64,000 nucleotides of DNA from Enterobacter chengduensis (GTDB lineage: Bacteria; Pseudomonadota; Gammaproteobacteria; Enterobacterales; Enterobacteriaceae): positions 62,001 through 126,000 of the forward strand of contig NZ_CP043318.1 in assembly GCF_001984825.2 (NCBI RefSeq). Direction: 5' to 3'. Positions within the stretch are counted from its first letter, which is position 1; each line of letters begins with the position of its first letter. The translations under genes were made by a program, and so were the position numbers. The notes beneath the pieces were generated by a model, which saw only the letters and a list, made by a program, of their open reading frames with translations, made no database searches and had not been told where the DNA came from. Shown here in pieces: positions 17,665 through 25,465 of this stretch.

Positions 17665-17988
17665 TCAGTGTAAAACCGGCTTTTTGATGTGACGGACGCA
17701 TAACTCATCCATTACGGCTATTCCGAGTTGGGAGAGTGCGGGACAGGACATTAGAGGGCCGGATTCCATCAGGTCTGAAAGCAGGGCGCAGGCGATTTCC
17801 ATGCCTTTTGTTTGCCCGTGTTGTCGCAGATAAAATCCTTCAAGCTCATGGGCAATAGCGGTTTCAATTTCCTCCAGAGTGAGCTGCAGGTGGTGGTTTT
17901 GCTGATGGCAGACACTCAGCCAGGCGCAGGCAACCGCACGGCGATATAAAGCCACCCGAAGTGAAAGGGAAAGAGTGCGTGATTTCAT
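17665..17988 (-). CDS. P4 orf106-like protein (DUF5375 type)
   Basis: 107 residues. The segments [20 protein letters not shown] and [20 protein letters not shown], ending [15 protein letters not shown], are those of the small gene that precedes alpha in P4-like satellites. It ends 14 bases before alpha and its start overlaps the upstream gene by four bases (ATGA), so it belongs to the early operon. Function unknown. Confidence 0.78.
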   Translation of the reverse strand: MKSRTLSLSLRVALYRRAVACAWLSVCHQQNHHLQLTLEEIETAIAHELEGFYLRQHGQTKGMEIACALLSDLMESGPLMSCPALSQLGIAVMDELCVRHIKKPVLH

Positions 17989-18209
17989 TGCACCACCTCC
18001 ATGTTCATCAGGTCATCCTGGCAACGCTGTACCACGCCATCAAGCTGCTCTGTCATCAGATAAATCAGGGAAACCAGTTGCTCACATTGAGCACCGGCAG
18101 GTTTTTCGTAGCAATCCTGAAGAACAGCCATTCCGGTGACAAACTCACCCACGTTACGAAGATGCTTCAGGCGGACAATATCGTCATAAGAGATTTCGGC
18201 GTGATTCAT
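17985..18209 (-). CDS. P4 orf88-like small protein of the early operon
   Basis: 74 residues from the ATG at 18209, whose first base overlaps the stop of the Icd-like gene. It contains [20 protein letters not shown] and a helical C-terminus. It holds the place of the small conserved protein upstream of orf106 in P4 relatives. A longer form from 18248 is possible. Function unknown. Confidence 0.7.
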   Translation of the reverse strand: MNHAEISYDDIVRLKHLRNVGEFVTGMAVLQDCYEKPAGAQCEQLVSLIYLMTEQLDGVVQRCQDDLMNMEVVQ

Positions 18210-18400
18210 CACATCACCTCCCGGACAGGCAGGCGAGCAGCAAGGCAAAGCACATATTCATGGACCAGTGAAAGACGCGCATGATACTCATCGCTGGCGA
18301 CAATACGCAGCATACTGATACGTGGTTTACGTTCTGCACGACGAACGGCGGCAAAAACAAAGATAAATTGAGGATGTGATGGGGCGAGGATCGTAGCCAT
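18209..18400 (-). CDS. Host cell division inhibitor Icd-like protein
   Basis: 63 residues from the ATG at 18400. [20 protein letters not shown] followed by basic residues and [20 protein letters not shown] matches the Icd-like (Ash/P1 icd) family of phage proteins. The reading frame stays open upstream to 18913 (up to 234 residues), including [19 protein letters not shown], a stretch often annotated as part of longer Icd-like proteins; that stretch overlaps the candidate immunity RNA. In P1 the related product blocks division. First translated gene of the early operon. Confidence 0.7.
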   Translation of the reverse strand: MATILAPSHPQFIFVFAAVRRAERKPRISMLRIVASDEYHARLSLVHEYVLCLAARLPVREVM

Positions 18401-18603
18401 AAGGGCAATCTCCAATAAGTAGCGGTTATTGCCACCACCAGAGCTGCAAATCTCATGGGTGATGGCCCGGACGGGGTTTGCAGTACCGGCCTTATTGGAA
18501 ACCGGCCAGCCCGAAGGCTGCCCCGCCCGGACCACCATTATCTGACAGGAGCCACGGTGTAAGCACCGCAGCCCGAAAAATAGGTGTGCCTGAGCAACGA
18601 CAT

Positions 18604-18700
18604 AAAAAAACACGCTCGACGCGTGCTGTGTCGCCAATAAGTTACACGGGCTGCAAATCCCGGCTGCCGATTTTGCGGCAGCGGAAAAACTATACCTGGA
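18604..18700 (-). ncRNA. Candidate CI/C4-type immunity RNA in the early leader
   Basis: On the minus strand a hairpin (arms GCTGCCG and CGGCAGC, 18663-18682) is followed by an intrinsic terminator (CACGC-GTCGA-GCGTG then seven T, 18604-18625). Between them lies CAGCCCG, whose complement CGGGCTG recurs downstream in the leader (near 18570 and 18510). P4 CI RNA pairs with flanking leader sequences to cause premature termination; this arrangement fits, but pairing is inferred. Confidence 0.45.
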
Positions 18701-18753
18701 AAAGATATCAGGACGCAAGCCAGAAAAAAGGAGATGAGACTGCAAAGCCAGTT

Positions 18754-19014
18754 TCACGCATGGCCTCCTTGCTCGCGGGCAGCAATTCGCGCCGCCATCC
18801 ATGCACTGACCTCCGACTGTACCCAGGCCACATTTTTTCCACCTAGGGATATCTGCTGCGGGAAGGCATCGCGGCTGATAAGGTCGTAGATGGTTGAACG
18901 GGATAGCCCGCAAAGGTGCATCACTTCAGGTAATCGTATGAAGCGCTCCTGCTGAGCCGGAACCGGGAGCACCGGAGCAGCTGGTGCCGGGGTGGAAACG
19001 GAAATACTATTCAT
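18754..19014 (-). CDS. AlpA-family regulator (Vis-like)
   Basis: 86 residues. After a proline/alanine-rich N-terminus, [20 protein letters not shown] followed by [20 protein letters not shown] is the AlpA winged helix-turn-helix; P4 Vis (88 residues) is of this family and controls both excision and late transcription. It is transcribed leftward, upstream of the Icd-like gene and divergent from the late operon. Confidence 0.88.
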   Translation of the reverse strand: MNSISVSTPAPAAPVLPVPAQQERFIRLPEVMHLCGLSRSTIYDLISRDAFPQQISLGGKNVAWVQSEVSAWMAARIAAREQGGHA

Positions 19015-19549
19015 CTGGCTACCTCTCTAATATGTTTACAACAGTCCGGGCAATTCCATCCGGATTCAGGTAGCTCCTTATTATGTTTATATAAGCGGCT
19101 CGCGCATGCTTTATTTATTTGGAGTGAAGTATTGATTTCTCAAAAAATAAAACAGCTAAAAACCGTATGAAACGGACAAAAACAAAACATTCTTTTATGG
19201 AATATAATAAGGAGCATCAAAAATAAAAAAGTCTATTACACCAGGCAGGATCACAACTCAATTATGAACCAGACCATATCATTCCGGGCGTTACATCATA
19301 AGTACGAAGACAATACCTGATGAATAAAAGAGCCAAAAACGACCAAAAAATAAACAGCTCATCATATGTATCAATCAAGCCAATGACTAAAGAAATTAAA
19401 TTACCCTCTTCCTTCCGCATGTATCCGGATGTGTTTAATGAGCATCAGATAGATTCATTTTTATGAATATTTTCCTGAAATGCAACAGAGTGTAGAGAGG
19501 TTAAATGTTGAATTTTCAAATAGACATAAAACAAATTTTATCCTGTATA
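19015..19549. other. Non-coding AT-rich stretch between the AlpA gene and the iteron cluster
   Basis: No convincing coding sequence on either strand. It probably holds the promoter of the AlpA/Vis-like gene. A 70-codon open frame at 19461-19673 on the minus strand overlaps the iterons and has no ribosome-binding site. Confidence 0.5.
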
Positions 19550-19764
19550 TTGAATAGTGTTGAATACTTGTGAATAGTGGTGAGGAGAAAAAATCCAGTA
19601 ATAAACTGAAATAAATATCGCGATTTATATGAAAAACAAATATAAGTTTAAATTTATCTCTGTGAACAGTCATGAACAGTAGATGACCACCTTGATTAAA
19701 ACACTACACCACTTAACGACATGTATTTACTATATTTTTATTGAAGTGAACAGTAGTGAATAGT
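19550..19764. repeat. P4-type iterons, right cluster (crr/ori-like)
   Basis: Tandem decamers ATTGAATAGT, GTTGAATACT, TGTGAATAGT run from 19550 to 19578. TGTGAACAGT and CATGAACAGT are back to back at 19661-19680, and AGTGAACAGT with AGTGAATAGT at 19745-19764. All are variants of the P4 decamer GGTGAACAGT at ten-base pitch. P4 needs two such loci, ori and crr, for replication. Confidence 0.7.
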
Positions 19765-19781
19765 ATGTATTAAAGGAAGCG

Positions 19782-19799
19782 TGTAGATCAGACATGACA
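19782..19799. promoter_or_regulatory. Ogr/Delta binding motif 1 (TGT-N12-ACA)
   Basis: TGTAGATCAGACATGACA is a perfect TGT-N12-ACA, the element recognised by P2 Ogr and P4 Delta near -55 of late promoters. Confidence 0.6.
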
Positions 19800-19829
19800 C
19801 CTTTCTCTGGCTAGCCAGAACAAGATCAT

Positions 19830-19847
19830 TGTTCAGTCACTGACACA
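19830..19847. promoter_or_regulatory. Ogr/Delta binding motif 2 (TGT-N12-ACA), likely main late activator site
   Basis: TGTTCAGTCACTGACACA is a perfect TGT-N12-ACA, extended to TTGT-N12-ACAA. A -55 position predicts a transcript start near 19893, just upstream of the ribosome-binding site (GGAG, about 19911) and ATG (19920) of the first late gene. Confidence 0.68.
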
Positions 19848-19867
19848 ATCCTCCTCGGTAGTGCGCT

Positions 19868-19885
19868 TGTATGGGCCCCGGCACA
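19868..19885. promoter_or_regulatory. Ogr/Delta binding motif 3 (TGT-N12-ACA)
   Basis: TGTATGGGCCCCGGCACA, also extended to TTGT-N12-ACAA. Its -55 geometry would start transcription inside the first late gene, so it may be an auxiliary site. Confidence 0.5.
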
Positions 19886-19919
19886 ATTGACACAACAACA
19901 AAACACTACCGGAGCAGCC

Positions 19920-20672
19920 ATGACAACTGTTAACCAGATCTCTGATGCAAACACTACCCCCTCCCTGCCGCCGAAAATTCGCGAAGCGGTGGAAAAAGTT
20001 AAGGCAGCAAAAGCTGTCTAGCAGGAAGAACGGCGAAAACAAACCGAAGCCGCTGCAATGACTGAAACTATCCGTAAACGTCAGGAAGATACAAAAACGG
20101 AGACGCAGGCGCTTAATGATGAATGGCGAAACCTGTTTCGTGAGAATCAGGGGAATATGACGCCACGAATGAAAAAACTGCGGGCAGAAATCACACTGGG
20201 ACGCGAAACGCTGGATGAGTTCGAAGAATTGATTGCAGCTCACGCCGCAGAAAATGAATTCCTGCCCTGGAAAACTGCGGATGCTGCAAACCGTTACATC
20301 AGCGAACATAACCGGCTGATTGAAACTCATGCAGTGTGGCTCTGGAATGAGTTTATGAAGGAACACGGCCAGAAACTTATTCAGATCCTTGGGTTGCTGA
20401 AAATGACTCTGGGGCGAAGCGCTTCTTCCGTTATCGGCGTAGTTCATACCGTAAACGACCCCGAAAGTGTGCTGAAGCAATTTATCAGCGAGCAACTCAC
20501 CGCTCCGGCACTGTCCTATAACGTATCTTCAACGGATGATATGGCCCTACCGGGGATTAGCATTTATGCGGACGATAAAGCCCTCCAGGATGCCAGACAA
20601 TCACCCAGCCCTGCAGCGCGTTCCCGGATGCTTAAACAGCGTGACATGGTTAAAGGGGGTGAGAAGGGATGA
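19920..20672 (+). pseudogene. Sid-like capsid-size protein gene interrupted by an amber codon
   Basis: From the ATG at 19920 (GGAG upstream) the frame reads 33 codons, meets TAG at 20019-20021, then stays open to 20672. The full frame is 250 codons, close to P4 Sid (244). The 3' part contains EWRNLFRENQGNMTPRMKKL, which lines up with the P4 Sid segment DWRTAFRAAGGVLSDELKQR. A restart at the ATG at 20058 would give 204 residues but has no good ribosome-binding site. TAG sits beside CAG, so a CAG-to-TAG change is plausible. Sid redirects helper capsids to the small satellite size. The last four bases overlap psu. Confidence 0.75.
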
Positions 20673-21223
20673 ATACCGGAACCATTACTCAGGAAGCTCT
20701 CAACGACTACCGAGCGGCGATAAAAAGCTGGCTGACACTACGTAATGTGCAAAGTACCAGCCAGCTTCGTCTGGCGGCTCTGCTGGATACTGAAGAAAAA
20801 CCTGCAGCACATGCCAGCAAGCTTGAGAATCTTCGTGAGCGTCTTGCACTCCTCGAATGGCAGATTAACTGCGCCGCCCGGGACGGTCTTTATGCTCACC
20901 AGATCGTGCTGGAAAGCTGTGTTACAAGCGCAACTGAAAACTTCATGAGCGAGCATGGTGATGCACTCACTGACGCTCTGGCTCCTTTTCTTTGCGCACC
21001 ATACGGGCTTGAGGCGGCAATGAAAATATTACGCACAGCTGTAGTCCGACAAACCGAAGTCCGTACTCCTGTAATTCCAGCAGCATATAAGAGCATTATC
21101 GACGAAACAGGATTAAAGGTGGATGCATCAATGCGAGCTGATGCTTCAGCCACTTTCACTCCGGCAAAACATAAAGTTTTCCTGGCCCGCCTCAACAGGC
21201 TTAATGAAAAAGGAGAGTATTGA
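20669..21223 (+). CDS. psu: Psu-family polarity suppression protein
   Basis: 184 residues (P4 Psu has 190). KLENLRERLALLEWQINCAA, the region FMSEHGDALTDALAPFL, and the end ASATFTPAKHKVFLARL match Psu (compare DFMQQHGTALAAALAPEL and EKFTPAQNMIF). P4 Psu inhibits Rho-dependent termination and also decorates and stabilises the small capsid. The ATG overlaps the end of the sid-like gene (ATGA) and the ogr/delta-like gene starts one base after its stop. Confidence 0.9.
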   Translation: MNTGTITQEALNDYRAAIKSWLTLRNVQSTSQLRLAALLDTEEKPAAHASKLENLRERLALLEWQINCAARDGLYAHQIVLESCVTSATENFMSEHGDALTDALAPFLCAPYGLEAAMKILRTAVVRQTEVRTPVIPAAYKSIIDETGLKVDASMRADASATFTPAKHKVFLARLNRLNEKGEY

Positions 21224-21224
21224 T

Positions 21225-21497
21225 ATGGCCCTGAAGTGTCCTGAATGTGGCACGGTCGCACACGCCAGAACCAGCGCCTATGAAGCTCCATCGGTTAAAC
21301 GCTCATGGTATCAGTGCCAGAATCTTGAATGCTCCTGCACATTTACTGCCCTGGAAAGTGTGGACACGATAATTATGAAGCCCCATAAACCAGTGGCGCT
21401 TGAGCCTGAATCACAGAGCGATTCTCTTGTTCGTCAGCCGCATACACTGGGCCGCTACGGTTCAGCCTGTACCCTTAAAGACCGTCATGCAAAATAA
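21225..21497 (+). CDS. Ogr/Delta-family late transcription activator
   Basis: 90 residues with one zinc-binding unit: CPECGTVAHARTSAYEAPSV ... YQCQNLECSCTF, i.e. C-x2-C and C-x4-C as in P2 Ogr. P4 Delta is a fused double Ogr, so this satellite has a single-unit version with a longer tail. In P2/P4 these proteins activate promoters with TGT-N12-ACA near -55; three such motifs precede the operon that contains this gene, suggesting positive autoregulation and cross-talk with helper late genes. Confidence 0.9.
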   Translation: MALKCPECGTVAHARTSAYEAPSVKRSWYQCQNLECSCTFTALESVDTIIMKPHKPVALEPESQSDSLVRQPHTLGRYGSACTLKDRHAK

Positions 21498-21516
21498 AAT
21501 GAGGAGGAACAACGAT

Positions 21517-22329
21517 ATGGCAGAACAACAATTGACTGAAAACCAGATTCAGGCCGCAACCGGACACGTAGTAACACTCCTCGCGAGGGCAAAAAAACCG
21601 CTTCAGGATGCGGATTGGCTCATGAATTTGCCTGCAAATGAAATAGCCCGGGAGACGGAAAAACTGACAAAAAGCCTTTCCTCCGACTGGCAGTCACGAA
21701 TAATCGACCTTTACCAAAAAATGCAGGCCTGGGCGGAGGCCAGACAGGCCGAAGAAGCAGCCATTGAGAACCTCAGGGCTCTGCGCCAGCATCAGACCGA
21801 AACTGAGCAGGCCAGCAAAGACAATAGGGCGCAGTTCAGGGAATTGCTTAACCAGAGCGGCGGCATCGTAACACCGGAGATGAAAGCTCTTCGGGCTGAG
21901 TATCTGGAACAACAGGAAACAGCCACAGAACTGGCCGGGCTGATTACTGAAAAAGAAGAGCTACTGCCGGTACTGGCTGACGCGACCGCACGTAAGGCAA
22001 ACGCCTATGTGAACTGCCATCATGGCATCACTGAGGAGCGTATCGATGAGCTTTTACGAGACTTTTTTATTTTCCACGGTGCCGAATTGAGCAGCCTGCT
22101 CAGGATGAAGTACAGACAATTTGAGCGGAATAGCTCAGCGCATATACCGGGCATTATTGAAGGGACAAATGATGCAGATACGTTATATCGTGAATTTATC
22201 CTGAATCTAATGCTGAAGTGGACGAATGAAATATTGCCGTTGAGATTCCGGGACGACGTGATGAGTCTGACCGGTTCAGCACCGGTATCAGGATCACATG
22301 ACGCCAGAAAAAAAAGAAAGCTGTTCTGA
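21517..22329 (+). CDS. Second Sid-like capsid-size protein
   Basis: 270 residues from the ATG at 21517 (GAGGAGG nine bases upstream). The N-terminal half is a long coiled coil (QKMQAWAEARQAEEAAIENL), and AQFRELLNQSGGIVTPEMKA aligns both with P4 Sid and with the interrupted gene at 19920; the tail is basic (HDARKKRKLF). It could supply Sid function in place of the broken copy, or the two may form a mixed external scaffold. Last gene before the late terminator. Confidence 0.75.
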   Translation: MAEQQLTENQIQAATGHVVTLLARAKKPLQDADWLMNLPANEIARETEKLTKSLSSDWQSRIIDLYQKMQAWAEARQAEEAAIENLRALRQHQTETEQASKDNRAQFRELLNQSGGIVTPEMKALRAEYLEQQETATELAGLITEKEELLPVLADATARKANAYVNCHHGITEERIDELLRDFFIFHGAELSSLLRMKYRQFERNSSAHIPGIIEGTNDADTLYREFILNLMLKWTNEILPLRFRDDVMSLTGSAPVSGSHDARKKRKLF

Positions 22330-22353
22330 CCTGAACAGAAAAGCTCACTTAAG

Positions 22354-22375
22354 CCCGGCCAGTGCCGGGTTTTTT
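22354..22375 (+). terminator. Intrinsic terminator of the late operon
   Basis: CCCGGC-CAGT-GCCGGG followed by a run of T, 24 bases after the last late gene. Confidence 0.9.
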
Positions 22376-22507
22376 GATGTCTGTAGCCTGAGTGCATGTC
22401 TATACTGCATGAAATCGCATGACTTTATGCACTTGCATTTTTACTTCCCAGGCCAGATACGGCGCGGTTGAGAGCCTATCATGCACCTGCATGAAAACCA
22501 CTCCATA

Positions 22508-22528
22508 AAGCGGGCAGGCGTGGCGGGG
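22508..22528. repeat. Cos-like 21-mer, copy 1
   Basis: AAGCGGGCAGGCGTGGCGGG(G) contains GGCGTGGCGGGG, which differs by one base from the first 12 bases of the 19-base P2/P4 cos overhang. It lies in the expected cos position, after the late operon. An identical copy lies 444 bases downstream. Confidence 0.55.
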
Positions 22529-22951
22529 CTACGAGTGCGCGCTGTGGGGTCAAATGATGCCGAACGTACAAATCTCAAGAAGCAGGCTGGGTCAAGACAG
22601 GGGGAAATCACGCCTCATAGGTACGCTGTTGAAACGTAAGGCATGAGGGAGAAGAATAGCAGGTCAGAGTAGAACAACGCGGTAGAAAGCATTACATGCT
22701 TGATGCTGTTTAGTGGGTGAAAAATTTTGAAAAATTCATCGCTGAAGAGCGTAATTTACCTCTGTCAACGCACTGAACATGACGTGGGTAGTCGGTCAAA
22801 ATACCACTTAAATCCATCATTTTCCCCGTTAAAGCATGCATCCTAAGGGTGCATCGTTTTGCACGCACTTTCCCGTTCCTGTACTACCTACCAGCACCAG
22901 TTCCAGCGAGTTTTGAGTCCACCTTTGCACAAGAGTTAAAAGAGCCTCCTT

Positions 22952-22972
22952 AAGCGGGCAGGCGTGGCGGGG
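22952..22972. repeat. Cos-like 21-mer, copy 2
   Basis: Identical to copy 1. It is followed by AGAGTATTGTGCGCCGCGG, which resembles the downstream flank of copy 1, so the duplicated unit may be longer than 21 bases. Confidence 0.55.
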
Positions 22973-23114
22973 AGAGTATTGTGCGCCGCGGTGGTGTTTA
23001 TTATTGTTTGAGTGCGTTGTAACGGCGCGGGCGCGGTTGATATTGGTTTATTAGTGGTTGGTTGTAATCGTACGCGCGTGGTTCGTCTGAGGTGCGATTG
23101 TGGCGGGGTATGAA

Positions 23115-23136
23115 AAAGCCGCCTGCTGGCGGCTTT
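23115..23136. terminator. Bidirectional hairpin terminator
   Basis: AAAGCCGCC-TGCT-GGCGGCTTT, just after the end of the leftward cargo operon. Confidence 0.85.
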
Positions 23137-23156
23137 GATATGAAGGAACAGGACTA

Positions 23157-23579
23157 TCAGGCAACTTTTAAAACTGGATAAAAAATAGTTTTAAAATCAT
23201 CAGGAATCGCCTCTCTAAGTTGGCTGATAATCGAACTGTTCTTAGGCAACTGCGATGCCAAGTTACTGAGTAGTGCATCAAGCTTTTCACTGCGATCCCA
23301 TTGGATTTTATAGCTTGAGGAATCAATTTTTTGAGCAATCGATAGTAATTGCTGTCTATCGTTATAGATATATTTCATTTTAATTAAATTGACACCATCA
23401 TCATGAATGTCTGAATATGTTAAAATGAAATGAACTAGATCACCTTTCTTATAAGTTTCGATGTGTTGATATTCACGCTCAAAAATAGATGTAACTAACT
23501 CATGAGGCTGCACCCCTTTTACCATGCAAAAAGAAATTATTTTATTAATCTCTTTCATGATTTGAGTATAGCTTGTCAT
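23157..23579 (-). CDS. Unknown 140-residue protein encoded with the helicase
   Basis: 140 residues, not recognised. It appears soluble, mixed alpha/beta, and AT-rich. Segments include IISFCMVKGVQPHELVTSIF and IPDDFKTIFYPVLKVA. Its start codon overlaps the helicase stop (ATGA), so the two are translationally coupled. Helicases paired with a small protein (for example the Helicase-DUF2290 system found in P4-like satellites) are known antiviral modules; this small protein could play the same part, but I cannot assign it to DUF2290. Confidence 0.7.
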   Translation of the reverse strand: MTSYTQIMKEINKIISFCMVKGVQPHELVTSIFEREYQHIETYKKGDLVHFILTYSDIHDDGVNLIKMKYIYNDRQQLLSIAQKIDSSSYKIQWDRSEKLDALLSNLASQLPKNSSIISQLREAIPDDFKTIFYPVLKVA

Positions 23580-25435
23580 TTAATCATCCTCTCAACTTCT
23601 GCGAGAACCTTATCTAAATCATTAATCGACTGGAGAAGGGCTTTGTTATCTCGCTTATCAACTGGGCCATAAGCTTTGGCTAGCTTTATAAAAACATATC
23701 GCACTAATATAGCATCATTAGCCTCATTTGTCTTTAAATATGGTATGTAACGGCTAAAAATCGGATAAAGCTCTGAGCTTTTCTCACCAATACCATTATC
23801 AATCAGTAGATTAGATACCGCATCTTGAGTGCGTGTTTTCAGAATATCTCTCATTAATTTTCTTGCTTGATGAGGTCTTTTCTCAATTAACTCAGGATCA
23901 ATGTACTCAGCAGCTTTCTGAACTTCTTTTTCAGCCAATTTCTGGCGTAACTCTTCTAATGTATCCTCTGGAAGGTCTAGGCCAGCCAGTCTGATTTTTT
24001 CTATTTGCTGATTTACCGAATCGCTTATCTCATGGCGTTTTTGTTCGAATAACGCATTGAAGTCAATGTCATTTAAGTAAGAATCTTTATCGCTGACATA
24101 AGCACTTTCACTTTCGACTCCTGCTAATTCGTTGCCTCTTTCGACATAGTCTCTGTCAGTAAAGGTATACTCGCGTACAGTCGCTCTACGTGCTTTTTCT
24201 ACCTCATTTTGGAAATTCTCCCACATTACATTTAGGCCTATTTCCTCATGAAATATCACTATGCCATTATTATCAATTTCGAAATGTGTGATTTCAGATT
24301 CAGGAATAACTCGTAAAATACGACCAACTACTTGAGCAAAAGCATTAAGGCTTCTATATGGCCTGAATATCGCTAGAACAGTTAAGTATTTATGGTCGTA
24401 GCCTTCCATTAACATATTTACGGAAATGACAACATCACACTGATGATGTTCAACTTTCATTAATGCATCAGCTAATTCACTTTGTTCCATTTCACTATGT
24501 ACTATTACAGAAGTCATACCTCTGTCTTTATACCAAATAAGTAAATCTTCAGCATGAGCGATACTACAACCCACAGCTAAAATTTTGTGAGGAACGCTTG
24601 GCGAGGCCTCTTTAAGTTCTCTGAGTTTGCTAATACTGTGGTCTATAACATCTAAAGAGCACTCTTTAGATAATGCGATACTTTTTTCAATCCATTCTTT
24701 ATCTTTGAGCATTAATATTTGCTCTTTAGATAATTTTACACCGGGTTGTTCTGGTGTTGAGAAAAATAACTCATGCGCATTCACTGTTTCTTTTCTTAAC
24801 CATTTTACATATTTATCTCTCATGACCTCAGATAAAGGTGTTTCGTGGATTCTTACTCCCGGAATTTCTTGATTATCTCCCCGATAGGGAGTTCCTGTTA
24901 CATGAAGTATTTTCGCATTAGAGAAATAACGGAGCGTATCACGCCAGCTCTGAGCAGGTGCATGATGAGCCTCATCAATGATAATTAAATCAAAGAAATC
25001 AGAAGGAACTCTATTGATTAATGCATTATCACGAGTAGATGCAACCTTTTGTATATTAGAGTAAACAATATGACTCCCTAAAAGATGCTCGTCGGATAAC
25101 TCGGCAGAATATTCATTAACAATAGGTATGTCTTTACTGTTAAATACAATGTCGTAGTTTACCCAAAAATTATCAGCGAGAACTTCTTGGGTTTTTCTTA
25201 TACTATCTTTTGTGATGAGTCCGGGGGTGATGATTAAAACTTTTTTTTGTGCCACGCCAAACGGAGCTATTGAGATAAGACCACTCTTTCCTGTACCTGT
25301 AGGCAATACGACTAGAGCCTCTTTATTCTCTTCATCACTGAAGAAATCTTTTATTTTTATATAGGCTTCGATCTGCGGAGCTCTAAGTTTGGTATTACCT
25401 TCGATATTTACTGCTGTGTCAAAAAAATAAGACAT
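23576..25435 (-). CDS. Superfamily 2 DEAD/DEAH-type helicase, candidate defence cargo
   Basis: 619 residues. Motif I VVLPTGTGKSG (about residues 42-52), motif II IIIDEAHHAP (about 151-160), motif III-like HVTGTPYRGD, and motif VI QVVGRILRV define an SF2 helicase of the restriction-helicase type. After residue 400 follows a long helical region without a recognisable nuclease. It is AT-rich compared with the satellite core and occupies the gap between the cos-like region and int, a known hotspot for antiviral genes in P4-like satellites. First gene of a two-gene operon. Confidence 0.85.
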   Translation of the reverse strand: MSYFFDTAVNIEGNTKLRAPQIEAYIKIKDFFSDEENKEALVVLPTGTGKSGLISIAPFGVAQKKVLIITPGLITKDSIRKTQEVLADNFWVNYDIVFNSKDIPIVNEYSAELSDEHLLGSHIVYSNIQKVASTRDNALINRVPSDFFDLIIIDEAHHAPAQSWRDTLRYFSNAKILHVTGTPYRGDNQEIPGVRIHETPLSEVMRDKYVKWLRKETVNAHELFFSTPEQPGVKLSKEQILMLKDKEWIEKSIALSKECSLDVIDHSISKLRELKEASPSVPHKILAVGCSIAHAEDLLIWYKDRGMTSVIVHSEMEQSELADALMKVEHHQCDVVISVNMLMEGYDHKYLTVLAIFRPYRSLNAFAQVVGRILRVIPESEITHFEIDNNGIVIFHEEIGLNVMWENFQNEVEKARRATVREYTFTDRDYVERGNELAGVESESAYVSDKDSYLNDIDFNALFEQKRHEISDSVNQQIEKIRLAGLDLPEDTLEELRQKLAEKEVQKAAEYIDPELIEKRPHQARKLMRDILKTRTQDAVSNLLIDNGIGEKSSELYPIFSRYIPYLKTNEANDAILVRYVFIKLAKAYGPVDKRDNKALLQSINDLDKVLAEVERMIK

Positions 25436-25465
25436 TTCAGTCGCCCTTAATTAGTTAGCTAATAA

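Larger units (their letters stand above)
22376..23114. other. Non-coding packaging (cos) region
   Basis: About 740 bases without a supported gene. It contains several GCATG/TGCAT motifs at 22390-22490 and 22835-22870 and two copies of the cos-like 21-mer. P4 also has its cos between the late operon and the cargo. Confidence 0.55.

Noticed and set aside
18209..18913. 234-residue version of the Icd-like protein
   Set aside because: The N-terminal part overlaps the terminator and hairpins of the candidate immunity RNA and is cysteine/proline rich without clear homology; the 63-residue form is better supported, though a longer form cannot be excluded.
19461..19673. 70-codon open frame on the minus strand
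   Set aside because: It overlaps the iteron cluster, has no ribosome-binding site and has low-complexity AT-driven composition.
22376..23114. Possible CRISPR or tandem array because of repeated GCATG and the 21-mer
   Set aside because: Repeats are few, irregularly spaced and not separated by unique spacers of equal length; the cos interpretation fits better.
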